From positions 20,586 through 84,585 of the forward strand of contig QIAU01000154.1 in NCBI GenBank assembly GCA_003225055.1: 64,000 nt of DNA, given 5' to 3'. The DNA comes from Acidobacteriota bacterium (lineage in GTDB: Bacteria > Acidobacteriota > Terriglobia > Terriglobales > Acidobacteriaceae). A program made the translations under genes and the position numbers. Of the stretch, positions 7,760-16,565 are shown piece by piece. The stretch's first letter is position 1; each line of letters opens with the position of its first letter. A model generated the notes under the pieces. The model saw only the letters and a list, made by a program, of their open reading frames with translations, searched no databases and was not told the origin of the DNA.

Positions 7760-10624
7760 TCAAGCCTTACCTACCAGAATGAACGGAGCCCATTGATAAG
7801 GATGGGGATAGCGCTCCCTTAATTCCAGCATGGCGGCCCGGAGAGCAGCCGGCTTCGTGTTCCCTTCGCCTAAGTGGCGGTAAAAGGCACGCATATGTTC
7901 GGCCGTGCTCTTGTCGTGCACGTCCCACAGGCTGAGCACTAGCGATTGCGCTCCGGCGTGCAACAGGCCGCGCGCCAGGCCGATCAACTCGTCACCCGCC
8001 GCCACCACATTGACTCCGGTGGCACAACCGCTTAGGGTAATGAGTTCGACCGGCAGCCGAAGCTGGTAAAGATCGTACAAACTGAGAAATGAGCCGCCCA
8101 GCCGGATGGCCGAAAACATGGGATTGTCTTTCCGAAAGTAGCCGTGGGTCGCGATGTGGATGATGCGGCTGACCGGACCCTTGCTGCGCAGAGTATCCTC
8201 GCTCGCCTCCTGACCCAGAAAGAGCTCCGCTTGAGGCAGAACCTCGGTTAGGGCACGTACTTCTTCGGCAATGGCGGGGGCCAGCGGGTCGGGAATGCCC
8301 AGCACGAGCGAAGCGCCGCAACGATTCCCTTCCCGCGACTGGCACAGCGCGTAAATGCTGGCGCTCGGCGCGTAGGAGACAGTGAAGTTGTCCACCAGGT
8401 ACGATTTCCCATCGAAAAGCGCATGGAAAGGCACGTAGTGCAGCAGTCCATGGGGCACGAAGACGAGATGCCTGCAACTCAACTGTGCCCGGATCGGAGC
8501 TATCAGTTCGTTGTAAAGTTCCGCCAGGTGAGCTTGCGTGGCCTCGACGAGCGAACCCTGAAAGCGGTTGAGGTACTCGGGATCGAGGCGGAACTTCGAG
8601 AGCTGGAATTCGAACAGACGCAGAAAGTTTGTGACGCGAGATTCCAGGGTTACTGGCGCGATCTCGAGGGTCTCCCGGCCGAGTAGGCAGACCAGAATCC
8701 GATCGCGAATGCGGAAATATTCGACCAGCCGGGTGCCGGCCGGGATGCGGTCGCGAATGGCTGGAATGGGAACGCTGGTGGGTCTTTGCAGGCCGGCTTG
8801 CTCGGCGTCCGACTCGCTGGCCTCGTGCAACATGCGAAGCAAATCATTCTCGCGGGCGCGAGCCTGCCTTTGAAGGTGATGGATGCGAGCGGGAGATGGC
8901 GCCACCGGCTGAAGCTGCTCTCTTTCAATCAGGCTGTAATACCAGTTCAACTCCTCGCGTAAATCGCGGATGGAGCGCACCAGTTCGCTCTGGCCTGTGT
9001 CCTCGGCTGAGGCCGCGCGCGCGGGCCGGACAAACAGGTCCATCAAACTGCGCGACTTGGCCTGCTCGATGTACCCCAGCGCCTCTTCCAGCGATGCTGG
9101 CTCGGCACTGCGGCTAAGACAAATTTCGACGAGGTCCTCATAAACTTCCAGTCGATTCTTGACAAACGCGATTTTCAGTTCTTCCCGGTGAAGGCTGCTG
9201 CGCAACGATTCCAGGGCTTCCCGCGCAGCCTGGTAGGAAGCGTAGGCCTTCTCGCGATCGTTTTCGGCGGAGTGGATGTTCCCCATCAGGAGGTGAGCGG
9301 CGTGGGCGAGCACCGGGATCTCCAGACCGGCGAGCTTCTCGAGCGCCGCTTCACCACGTGCGGCAGCCTCTCCGATGTTTTCCGTACGCAAGGCAATGCG
9401 GGCCAGCAGGAGCTCGGCCAGCACGGCCTTATTCTGAAGGTTCAGTTTCTGGAGAGCGGCGAGCGCTTCGGAGCACAGCCGGCGGGCCTCGAAAAAGCGG
9501 CCTTCGTTGAAGAAAACCAGAGCCCGGTACAAATCAATCAGCGACGGCCAGGCGCGGTTCTTTTCTTTGACGAACAGCTCTCGTGCCCGGGAAAACAGCT
9601 CGAGGGCTTGGAAAGCGTGCCCTTGCTGGCTGGCCGCCATCGCCGAGAACGCGAGGCTCTTGGCCTCTTCATAGCCATTGCCCAGCTTGTGAAAACCGTC
9701 GTGCGCCTGCTGGGCAAGCTCGGCCGCCTCCGCCGCCAGATTCAAATCCAAGTAGAGTTCGGCAAGGTCAAGATTGCAGAGCGCGAGATGGTAGAAATCG
9801 CCGACCTTCTTGAAAGCTATGCGCCGCGCCCGGTACATCTCGATGGCGCGGCTGTACTCTCCGCGAAGAAAATAAAGATATGCGATGTTGTAATCGGCCT
9901 GCGTCTTGAGCAGCGGCATGCCATGCTCTTGGGAAAAATTGCGCGCCTTCTCGTGCGATTCGAGAGCCTGGGAGAAATCGTTCAGGCTGATGTAGCAGGT
10001 GGCCAGGTTGGTAAGGACCACCGCGACACCTTCCGGGTCCTCGTTCGCGGGCAGGCCGTGGTAAGCGCGTTTGTAACAGGCGATGGCTTCGGCGAACCGG
10101 TCCTGGCGGTAGTAGATATTTCCCAGATTGATGTCGAGGCGAGCCAGTCTCCAGGTATTACCCTCCTCGGCAAAAATCTTCCGGGCTCGTTCCGCGGCGG
10201 CAAAGGCGCGGTTGTATTCACCCATGAGCAGCAGAGGCTGAATCGATCCGCTCAGCGTTCGGGCTACTTCACTGGTGTCACCGAGAGCATCGAAAAGGGC
10301 AACTGCTTGCTGATGGAGATCGACCGCCTGGGCATTCTCGCCCCGTGCGTACAGCGTATTGGCTTTGGCGCGCAGGGCTTTCGCCAGCGCTCCCTGGTCA
10401 TCCAGTTGCCTGGCAATGGCGAGCGCAGCATCCGCCAACTGAAGGGCCTGGGCGACGTCGACCCGCACCTGCTCTCTTACCCTGTCGGCGATGTCCGAGA
10501 CAATTTCGGGATGAACCAGGGTAGGGTGGCGAACCAGAAATTTTCGGCGGTCGCCCTCATCGGCCAGACGGGTCAGCTGTTTCAGCAGGCGCTCCCGGTT
10601 TTTCATGCGCTCGGCTGCGGTCAT
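7760..10624 (-). CDS. TPR-CHAT protein (caspase-like cysteine protease)
   Basis: A 954-residue protein. Residues about 70-520 are tandem TPR helices (units with Y/A/L spacing such as LGNIYYRQDRF and LAELYLDLN). Residues about 640-954 are a CHAT domain, the caspase/separase-like peptidase fold. The catalytic dyad is visible: ATHG (His near 826) and LSGCATG (Cys near 867), followed by LVLSLWDV and a C-terminal WAPFILVG. The frame is open to 10780, but ATG 10624 overlaps the sigma-factor stop as ATGA, so translation is probably coupled. CHAT proteases cleave partner proteins on a signal, and TPRs usually bind the trigger or substrate. No signal peptide: cytoplasmic. Likely substrates are the sigma factor, the zinc-finger protein or the gene-neighbour proteases, none proven. 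Confidence 0.9.
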   Translation of the reverse strand: MTAAERMKNRERLLKQLTRLADEGDRRKFLVRHPTLVHPEIVSDIADRVREQVRVDVAQALQLADAALAIARQLDDQGALAKALRAKANTLYARGENAQAVDLHQQAVALFDALGDTSEVARTLSGSIQPLLLMGEYNRAFAAAERARKIFAEEGNTWRLARLDINLGNIYYRQDRFAEAIACYKRAYHGLPANEDPEGVAVVLTNLATCYISLNDFSQALESHEKARNFSQEHGMPLLKTQADYNIAYLYFLRGEYSRAIEMYRARRIAFKKVGDFYHLALCNLDLAELYLDLNLAAEAAELAQQAHDGFHKLGNGYEEAKSLAFSAMAASQQGHAFQALELFSRARELFVKEKNRAWPSLIDLYRALVFFNEGRFFEARRLCSEALAALQKLNLQNKAVLAELLLARIALRTENIGEAAARGEAALEKLAGLEIPVLAHAAHLLMGNIHSAENDREKAYASYQAAREALESLRSSLHREELKIAFVKNRLEVYEDLVEICLSRSAEPASLEEALGYIEQAKSRSLMDLFVRPARAASAEDTGQSELVRSIRDLREELNWYYSLIEREQLQPVAPSPARIHHLQRQARARENDLLRMLHEASESDAEQAGLQRPTSVPIPAIRDRIPAGTRLVEYFRIRDRILVCLLGRETLEIAPVTLESRVTNFLRLFEFQLSKFRLDPEYLNRFQGSLVEATQAHLAELYNELIAPIRAQLSCRHLVFVPHGLLHYVPFHALFDGKSYLVDNFTVSYAPSASIYALCQSREGNRCGASLVLGIPDPLAPAIAEEVRALTEVLPQAELFLGQEASEDTLRSKGPVSRIIHIATHGYFRKDNPMFSAIRLGGSFLSLYDLYQLRLPVELITLSGCATGVNVVAAGDELIGLARGLLHAGAQSLVLSLWDVHDKSTAEHMRAFYRHLGEGNTKPAALRAAMLELRERYPHPYQWAPFILVGKA

Positions 10625-11202
10625 GGGAAGCCCTTCTTCTCCAAGGCCTGGCGCAACTTGCCGAGGCACCGTCCGCGAATGAAGCCAATCGAACCGGTGG
10701 CCAGCCCCAGTTCCTTCGCCACGGCCTGGTAAGGACGGGGTGGGATCTCGAAGAAGAGCATGGCAATCATGCGACGACATCGCGGAGGCAGCGTGCTTAT
10801 GGCTTCGCGGAGGCCCTGTTCCCGCTGCAACTGATAGAGCATCTGCTCGGGGAGATCGGAGCCGCTCGCCTCCTCCGCTTTCAAATCGACCTGGTCATCA
10901 AGCGGGGTGAATCGGTCTTTCTTCGAGCGCAAGCACTTGTGGTAGCTGGCCTGCATGAGCCACTTGGGCAGAGCCTTGGGATCGCGCAACTTTGACAGGT
11001 CCGCGAGCAGATCCAGGGCAACGGCCTGAAAAATGTCGGCGGCATCGTCCCGCGAAAGTCCGAACTTGATAGGAATAGAGAAGATGAGGTTCTTGTACTT
11101 ATCAAGCAGAGCCGACCATGCCGTCTGGTTCCCCTTACAGCATTCGCGAACCAAGCGGTCGTCTGACCATGCCTTTTCCGGCGCGTCCGATCTGGATTTC
11201 AC
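10621..11202 (-). CDS. ECF-like RNA polymerase sigma factor
   Basis: A 193-residue sigma-70 family regulator. Region 2 spans about 10-95 (LVRECCKGNQTAWSALLDKY, DDAADIFQAV). Region 4 spans about 125-190 (ISTLPPRCRRMIAMLFFE, AVAKELGLATGSIGFIRGRC). The open frame extends to 11355, but residues before GTG 11202 do not resemble the family, so this start was chosen; the ribosome site is weak and the start remains uncertain. First gene of the minus-strand cluster, with its stop overlapping the CHAT start. It probably drives its own operon, but no clear ECF-type -35/-10 pair was identified upstream. Confidence 0.82.
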   Translation of the reverse strand: MKSRSDAPEKAWSDDRLVRECCKGNQTAWSALLDKYKNLIFSIPIKFGLSRDDAADIFQAVALDLLADLSKLRDPKALPKWLMQASYHKCLRSKKDRFTPLDDQVDLKAEEASGSDLPEQMLYQLQREQGLREAISTLPPRCRRMIAMLFFEIPPRPYQAVAKELGLATGSIGFIRGRCLGKLRQALEKKGFP

Positions 11203-11368
11203 GCCGTTCCACCCGAATCTGTCCCGCTCCGTCCCGCGGTGTAATCGGAAAAAGGCGCATGGCGGAACGCAAGCGCGAGGTCGGCGAGACGAGCCAGACG
11301 CATAGAGTTCAAAGGTAAGAGCCCTAGATTGTAGCCGATTGTAGGAACTAACCAAGAGGGTGACTACT

Positions 11369-11388
11369 CCCCGACCTAAAGGTCGGGG
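11369..11388. repeat. Perfect end hairpin of the decayed IS605
   Basis: CCCCGACC-TAAA-GGTCGGGG: an 8-bp perfect stem with a TAAA loop, just outside the tnpB remnant stop. It matches the place of an IS605 right-end palindrome and is better preserved than the genes. Confidence 0.7.
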
Positions 11389-11392
11389 CTTC

Positions 11393-11704
11393 TCAAGCCA
11401 ACACAGGGCTACTAACTGTGCTTGACGCTTGAAGGCTCAGTCCGAGCCTGAGTATTTCTAATGCCGAGGCATGGTCTCGGGTAGTGTCTAATCCACACCC
11501 AGAGCACCGGTGGTCGTAGTAGTTAAGCGATTTGCGGCAGATCTTGTAGGCCTCTTTGCGCTCGTGCAGGGCGTCGTTGTAGAGTATCCGACACACCTCC
11601 AGAGTCTGTCCGAGCAAAGACTTTTGTCTTAAAGTTGGGTAAAGACGATATAGGGAAAGCCCTTTGCGTTGAGCTTCTAGAAAAGTGTTCGCTGGAGCTG
11701 CCAT
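11393..11704 (-). pseudogene. tnpB remnant, internally deleted
   Basis: 103 codons joining an N-terminal TnpB piece (LYPTLRQKSLLGQTLEVCR, then YNDALHERKEAY) directly to the C-terminal zinc half and final RuvC motif (CSGCG, RDHASALEIL). The first CxxC and the RuvC I and II segments are gone. It cannot encode an active nuclease. Confidence 0.8.
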
Positions 11705-11724
11705 CCAGAGGCTACGGCTAAGCT

Positions 11725-11961
11725 TTGCGAAGGTTGGTGCTGCCTTCGAGGCTCAGCTTGGGGAGATGGAGGGAAGAGGCCGACCAGGTGCATCTGCTAA
11801 TCCACTACCCGCCCAAACATTCGGTATCGGCAATGGTTAACAGCTTAAAGGGGGTTGCCAGCAGGCTACTACGAAGCGCAAGACCTGATCTGGCCCACCA
11901 ATACTGGAAGGGCGTACTTTGGGTTTGGGTACGACGACTCTTGGACACGGCTGCAGGCTAG
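11725..11961 (+). pseudogene. tnpA (Y1 HUH transposase) remnant
   Basis: The frame contains EADQVHLLIHYPPK and VNSLKGVASRLLR, the centre of an IS200-type TnpA. The first histidine of HUH is replaced (QVH). The N-terminus is short and the tail after QYWKGVLW degenerates before the catalytic-tyrosine region. Confidence 0.72.
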
Positions 11962-12130
11962 CAAGGCGGGCAGCACGAGAATGATCGGAAATCGGCGTTT
12001 GAGGTTTGCTCTACCCATGCAGCAAGAATTCTCCAGGTCACAGATCATCGCGGTAAGCATCGCGCGCCAAGGCGCGTTCCCCGCCGTGACGAAAATCAGG
12101 CCCACTTCCGCGAATTTTGGGCCCGCGGGA

Positions 12131-12934
12131 CTAGTGGGGCGTCCAGTGAGGGCTGCTGCCAAAAAGTCCCTGGACCACGCAGATCTGGTAGGCCAGTGCC
12201 AAGCCGAAAACCAGGCTCACCAGGCCGGAGACCATGGCTAAGCGGCGCCCGAAGAGCTGGAATCGGTTGCCCACAAAGTGGAAGGCAGACGCGATACTCA
12301 TCGTGATCAGCATCATGCCGGCGATGGTGCCGAGCCCAAACACCACCAGGTAAGCAATGGCCCAGTTGGAATTCCGGATACTGGCCAGAATCAACAGAGC
12401 GACTGCCGCCGAGCCGGCAAGCCCGTGAATGATCCCTACAATCAGCGGCCGGAGAGCTTGATACAGGGCACGGTTTCCCAGACCGCGATCGAGACGGGCA
12501 AGCGGATTCTCCTCCGGAGAATGAGGGTGGACCTCAGGTGCATGTCGGTGCGGGTGGCTGGGAACGTAGCTGCCGTGGCTGCGTGGGTGCGAATGAAAAA
12601 TGGGCTGATTTTCCGAAATTCGCGCCGCCGGCGCGGAATTCACAAAGCTGACCAGGTTCCATCCCCCCAGCAGGATCAGCATGAGTCCCACCGATAACTC
12701 CATCGTCAGGCCAAGGCGAGCGGGAATCACAAGATTAAAGAGAATGATGGCAGTGCCAACGGCAAAGATCGTAAGCGTATGACCAACTCCCCAGAAGACG
12801 CCGATCAGGGCTGCGCGCTTGGCGTTCGGCTGCTGGCTGACGATTGTGCTGACGGCAATTACATGGTCGGGATCGGTGGCGTGCCGCATGCCCAGGAAAA
12901 ATCCGATTGCGATAATGGAGACGAATCCAATCAT
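12131..12934 (-). CDS. NicO/NiCoT-type nickel/cobalt permease
   Basis: A 267-residue inner-membrane protein with about six hydrophobic segments. RHATDPDH in the first segment matches the metal-binding HX4DH signature of nickel/cobalt permeases. GVFWGVGHT and GIIHGLAGSAAV carry the other conserved histidines. The central cytoplasmic or periplasmic loop (about 110-140) is histidine-rich (HSHPRSHG, HPHRHAPEVHPH), a common metal-buffering feature. Predicted role: nickel or cobalt movement across the cytoplasmic membrane; direction is not decidable from sequence. No urease or hydrogenase genes lie nearby. It is divergent from uvrC (106 bp apart). Confidence 0.8.
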   Translation of the reverse strand: MIGFVSIIAIGFFLGMRHATDPDHVIAVSTIVSQQPNAKRAALIGVFWGVGHTLTIFAVGTAIILFNLVIPARLGLTMELSVGLMLILLGGWNLVSFVNSAPAARISENQPIFHSHPRSHGSYVPSHPHRHAPEVHPHSPEENPLARLDRGLGNRALYQALRPLIVGIIHGLAGSAAVALLILASIRNSNWAIAYLVVFGLGTIAGMMLITMSIASAFHFVGNRFQLFGRRLAMVSGLVSLVFGLALAYQICVVQGLFGSSPHWTPH

Positions 12935-13040
12935 TGCTTTGGAAAGCGGATGGGGAAAGCGGGCAAAGAGGCACCCTTTCGCGGGTTGGCCCCCGAAGCT
13001 GAGCTTTCCACTAAAATAAATCTACACGATTCCGCCTGGC

Positions 13041-14921
13041 ATGGCTTTACTCGAGAAAATTCGCACCCTGCCCGCCGCCGCCGGCGTGTACCTCTACAAG
13101 AACGCCGAAGACCAAGTCATTTATGTGGGCAAGGCCAAGAACCTGCGCAACCGGGTCAGTTCTTATTTCCACGAAGGCAAGGTGGAGGACACCAAGACCG
13201 GCACGCTGGTGCGCGAGGCGGTCGATGTTGACTACATTGTCGTCGCCAACGACAAAGAGGCGCTGGCGCTCGAAAACAACCTCATCAAGCAGAAGAAGCC
13301 CCGCTTCAATATCCTGCTGCGCGACGACAAGACCTATCCCTACGTAAAACTCACGCTGGGGGAGCGCTATCCGCGGGTGTACGTCACGCGGCGGCTCAAA
13401 AAAGACGGCAGCGCTTACTACGGACCCTACTTCCCTGCCAATCTCGCCTACCGCATCGTGGACTTGATCCACCGGCACTTCCTGATTCCATCCTGCCAAG
13501 TCGACTTGACGCGCAACCACCCGCGGCCCTGCCTGCAGTATTACATCCGGCGCTGCCTGGGACCGTGCGTGGCAGGTCTGACCACGGCGGATATCTACCT
13601 GGAAGCGGTGCGCGACGTGAAACTGTTCCTGGAAGGACGGCAGAGCGATCTGTCGCGCTCCTTGCGTGAGCGCATGGGCAAGGCGGCCGAGAGCCAGGAG
13701 TACGAGCGGGCCGCGAAGTATCGCGATCTGATCTCTACGGTCGAGCAGTTGCAGGAAAAGCAGCGGATCGCTTCGGTCGAAGGCGATGATGCCGATGTCT
13801 TTGGATATCACTATGAAAATGGCATGTTGGCCGTGAATCTGTTCCACATGCGCGGGGGCAAGGTGCTGGATCGGCGGGAATTTTTCTGGGAGGATCTGCC
13901 GGAGTTCGCCATCCCGAAGGAATCGGAGTCCATGACGACGGGCGAAGACGCCCGCCCCTCCACCGACTCGTTCCATCCCGAAGAGTTCTTCTCTGCCCTG
14001 CTGAAGCAGCTCTACATCAGCCAGCCCTACGCGCCGCGGAACATTTACATTCCGGTCGAGTTTGAGGATCACACGATGCTGGAGGAATTGCTCTCCGAAC
14101 AACTGGCGGCGGCAGGTGCGCGTGCCACGCGAGTTCAGATCATCATTCCTCAGCGCGGAGAGAAACGATCTCTGATTGATCTGGCGGGCAATAATGCGAA
14201 GCAGTCTTATGACCAGCGGTTCAGGGTCATGAAGCCCAACCTGAAGGCTGTCCAGGAGGCTCTCGAGGATGCACTCGGCTTGCCCGAGCTGCCGCGGCGT
14301 ATCGAGTGCTTCGACATCTCGCATATCCAGGGGACCGAGACGGTCGCTTCCATGGTGGTTTGGGAAGATGGCCAGATGAAGAAGTCTGATTACCGGAAGT
14401 TCATCATCAAGAGCGTGGATGGGGTCGACGACTTTGCCTCGATGCGGGAAGTTGTGAGCCGACGCTACCAGCGTGTCGAGGAAGAGAAGAAAAAAATGCC
14501 CAGCCTGGTATTGATCGATGGGGGCCTGGGCCAGTTGCACGCCGCAGCACAGGCGCTCGATTCGCTCGAAATTATCAATCAGCCCCTGGCCGCGATCGCC
14601 AAGCGCCAAGAAATTATTTATGTTTACGGACAGGAAGATGAGCCAGTGGTGCTGGATCACCACTCTCCGGTGTTGCACCTGGTGCAACTGATTCGCAACG
14701 AGGCGCACCGATTCGCGGTTGCGTTCCATCGCAAACGTCGCCAGATGCGGGATCGCTCGACGGAATTGATGGAAATCCCGGGCGTCGGTCAGAGCACCAC
14801 TCGGCGTCTGCTGGAGCACTTTGGCAGCGTGCAGGCGGTGCGCCAGGCCGATCGAGCGGCGCTTTCGGCGGTGGTCACGCGCTCGCAAGCCGAGGCGATC
14901 TTGGATCATTTTAGAAAGTGA
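13041..14921 (+). CDS. uvrC: Excinuclease ABC subunit C
   Basis: A 626-residue UvrC, the nuclease that makes both incisions in nucleotide excision repair with UvrB. The N-terminal GIY-YIG domain is visible (GVYLYKN, IYVGKAKNLRNRV). The UVR motif lies near 210-240 (ESQEYERAAKYRDLI). The RNase H-like C-terminal nuclease begins near 425 (ECFDISHIQG), and helix-hairpin-helix motifs end the protein (MEIPGVGQSTTRRLLEHFG). ATG 13041 begins the conserved N-terminus; no strong ribosome site is seen. Residues near 297-311 are encoded by a REP-like palindrome (13940-13953) between the UVR and nuclease domains, apparently an in-frame insertion. Confidence 0.95.
   Translation: MALLEKIRTLPAAAGVYLYKNAEDQVIYVGKAKNLRNRVSSYFHEGKVEDTKTGTLVREAVDVDYIVVANDKEALALENNLIKQKKPRFNILLRDDKTYPYVKLTLGERYPRVYVTRRLKKDGSAYYGPYFPANLAYRIVDLIHRHFLIPSCQVDLTRNHPRPCLQYYIRRCLGPCVAGLTTADIYLEAVRDVKLFLEGRQSDLSRSLRERMGKAAESQEYERAAKYRDLISTVEQLQEKQRIASVEGDDADVFGYHYENGMLAVNLFHMRGGKVLDRREFFWEDLPEFAIPKESESMTTGEDARPSTDSFHPEEFFSALLKQLYISQPYAPRNIYIPVEFEDHTMLEELLSEQLAAAGARATRVQIIIPQRGEKRSLIDLAGNNAKQSYDQRFRVMKPNLKAVQEALEDALGLPELPRRIECFDISHIQGTETVASMVVWEDGQMKKSDYRKFIIKSVDGVDDFASMREVVSRRYQRVEEEKKKMPSLVLIDGGLGQLHAAAQALDSLEIINQPLAAIAKRQEIIYVYGQEDEPVVLDHHSPVLHLVQLIRNEAHRFAVAFHRKRRQMRDRSTELMEIPGVGQSTTRRLLEHFGSVQAVRQADRAALSAVVTRSQAEAILDHFRK
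13940..13953. repeat. REP-like palindrome inside uvrC
   Basis: GGGCG-AAGA-CGCCC followed by GCCCCTCCA. A related sequence lies at 16535-16566. It is read in frame through uvrC as low-complexity residues (TTGEDARPST). Confidence 0.5.
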
Positions 14922-14980
14922 GCGGTAGGTCGGCGTCCGACGCAAGGTGTAGCGCCGGTATTCGGAAAGGCATCTATCTG

Positions 14981-16036
14981 ATGAAGAGAATTTCATTAGT
15001 TCTTCTCCTCCTACTCGCAAACCTCGCAGTCGCTCAGCAGAACACGTCTCAAAGTGCACCTGCCACGGGCTCTCAGGAAGAAAAACATCTCCGCAATATC
15101 CGCCAACTTACGTTTGGCGGCCAGAATGCCGAGGCTTACTTCTCGGCGGATGACAAGAAGCTGATCTTTCAGTCGACGCGTGACAATCTGAAATGCGATC
15201 AGATATTCACCATGAACGTGGATGGCTCGGATGTTCGCATGGTATCGAATGGCAAAGGCCGCACGACCTGCGCTTACTTTTATCCCGGCGGCAAAAAAAT
15301 TCTGTATTCTTCCACGTATCTGGGCGGAGCCGATTGCCCGCCCAAGCCGGATTATTCGAAAGGATACGTCTGGGCGGTGTATCCGAGCTTTGATATTTTC
15401 ACCGCCAATCCCGACGGCTCGGATCTGAAGCGGCTCACCACCACGCCCGGCTATGACGCGGAAGCGACCATCTCAGGTGATGGCAAGAAAATCGTGTTCA
15501 CTTCCCTGCGCCATGGTGACCTCGACATCTACACCATGGACGCCGACGGCTCATACGTGAAGCAATTGACTCACGAGCTGGGTTACGACGGCGGCCCGGT
15601 TTTCTCACCCGATGGTAAGTTCATTGTTTATCGCGCTCATCATCCCAAGACCGCGCAGGAGATTCGCGACTATAAAGAACTGCTGGCGCAAGACCAGATC
15701 CGGCCGACTTACCTTGAGCTGTGGATCATGAAGGCCGACGGAAGCGACAAGCGCCAGATTACGAATCTGGGCGCGGCCAGTTTCGCGCCATCGTTCTTTC
15801 CTGACGGCCAGCGGATCATTTTCGCCTCCAATGTGGGCTCGACCGGCGGCATGGGCAATTTCGAGCTTTATGCCGTGAATGCGGACGGAGGGAATCTGGA
15901 GCGCATCACTTACACGGAAGGCTTCGATGGCTTTCCCATGTTCAGTCCCGACGGCAAAAAACTGGTGTGGGTCTCGGGCCGCAACGGCAAGGTACCGCAT
16001 GAGACAAACATTTTCATCGCCGACTGGATCCCGTAA
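14981..16036 (+). CDS. Secreted TolB-like PD40 beta-propeller protein
   Basis: A 351-residue exported protein with signal peptide MKRISLVLLLLLANLAVAQ. The mature part is repeated PD40/WD40-like blades: FSADDKKLIFQS, ISGDGKKIVFTS, FSPDGKFIVYRA, FFPDGQRIIFAS and FSPDGKKLVWVS alternate with IFTMNVDGSD-type strands. This is the fold of TolB, but there is no TolB N-terminal domain, so it is probably a periplasmic binding or scaffold propeller. The frame opens at GTG 14918 overlapping uvrC, but ATG 14981 begins the signal peptide and was chosen. Co-directional with uvrC and likely transcribed with it, without evident functional link. Confidence 0.8.
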   Translation: MKRISLVLLLLLANLAVAQQNTSQSAPATGSQEEKHLRNIRQLTFGGQNAEAYFSADDKKLIFQSTRDNLKCDQIFTMNVDGSDVRMVSNGKGRTTCAYFYPGGKKILYSSTYLGGADCPPKPDYSKGYVWAVYPSFDIFTANPDGSDLKRLTTTPGYDAEATISGDGKKIVFTSLRHGDLDIYTMDADGSYVKQLTHELGYDGGPVFSPDGKFIVYRAHHPKTAQEIRDYKELLAQDQIRPTYLELWIMKADGSDKRQITNLGAASFAPSFFPDGQRIIFASNVGSTGGMGNFELYAVNADGGNLERITYTEGFDGFPMFSPDGKKLVWVSGRNGKVPHETNIFIADWIP

Positions 16037-16132
16037 CTCGTTTGCTTCGCTCCCCCTGGAGCTGGCTACACAGAAAGTGAAAAGGTTCTACTCTGGAATT
16101 TTCTTGACCAGCTACTCGGCCGCTTGCCTTTT

Positions 16133-16512
16133 TTCCCCCGACGTAGTCAGCAGTTCCATCCAGAAAATGAACCTGTGCAGTCCACGCAATTCGCCAAGGA
16201 CTTGGCGAACAATGTCCGGCCGGCCTATTCCTTCATCACGCCTAACCTAACATTTGCAACGACGCCCACAACTGCTCGTTGACAACGGCTGAGAATTGGT
16301 TGAAGACACATATCAATCCCCTGATCCAGAACCCATCGTTTCAGAACGGCGGCCTGCTGATCATCGTGTTTGACAAATCAGGCAATGACAACGCGCATGG
16401 CGGCGGGCGAGTCGCCTGGGTCGCGATCAGCCCGCAGCACTCCAAAGCTGGGTACAAGCCGCCGACCCTTTACCAACATCAGAACACTTTGCGACTGATG
16501 CTGCAGGCACAG
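16133..16512 (+). pseudogene. Phosphoesterase (phospholipase C-like) C-terminal remnant
   Basis: Three out-of-frame pieces give the tail of a secreted phosphoesterase: SPDVVSSSIQKMN near 16137, then QSTQFAKDLANNVRP from 16172, ending in TGA at about 16282, then AENWLKTHINPL and LLIIVFDKSG with YQHQNTLRLML from 16279 in another frame. The N-terminal active-site half is absent. It ends in a REP-like palindrome (16535-16556). Intact relatives lie at 33561-35177 and 36487-39393. Confidence 0.7.
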
Positions 16513-16534
16513 GCACCCTCGCCGGTGCTGGGGC

Positions 16535-16556
16535 GGGCGGACACTCGGAGACGCCC
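16535..16556. repeat. REP-like palindrome
   Basis: GGGCG (16535-16539) and CGCCC (16552-16556) around a 12-base loop, followed by GTCCCTCCATC. The arms and the downstream CCCTCCA box match the element inside uvrC. It lies between the phosphoesterase remnant and the convergent lipoprotein protease stop. Confidence 0.45.
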
Positions 16557-16565
16557 GTCCCTCCA

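Larger units (their letters stand above)
11369..11965. mobile_element. Decayed IS605-type element (divergent tnpA and tnpB remnants)
   Basis: Contains a tnpB remnant on the minus strand (11393-11704), a tnpA remnant on the plus strand (11725-11961) separated by about 20 bp, and an end hairpin (11369-11388). The divergent arrangement is typical of IS605. Both genes are internally deleted or mutated. The sequence differs from the elements at the window edges, so this is a separate and older insertion. Confidence 0.75.

Noticed and set aside
7636..7760. ECF-type promoter before the zinc-finger gene
   Set aside because: A GAAC and a TCTAA occur but with far too short a spacing, so I could not support a promoter.
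9188..10732. 514-codon open frame opposite the TPR region of the CHAT gene
   Set aside because: Shadow of a repeat-rich coding sequence; no ribosome site or motif.
13047..15059. Long open frame on the strand opposite uvrC
   Set aside because: It is antisense to a clear UvrC with all domains; its translation shows no fold or start signal and comes from high-GC codon bias.
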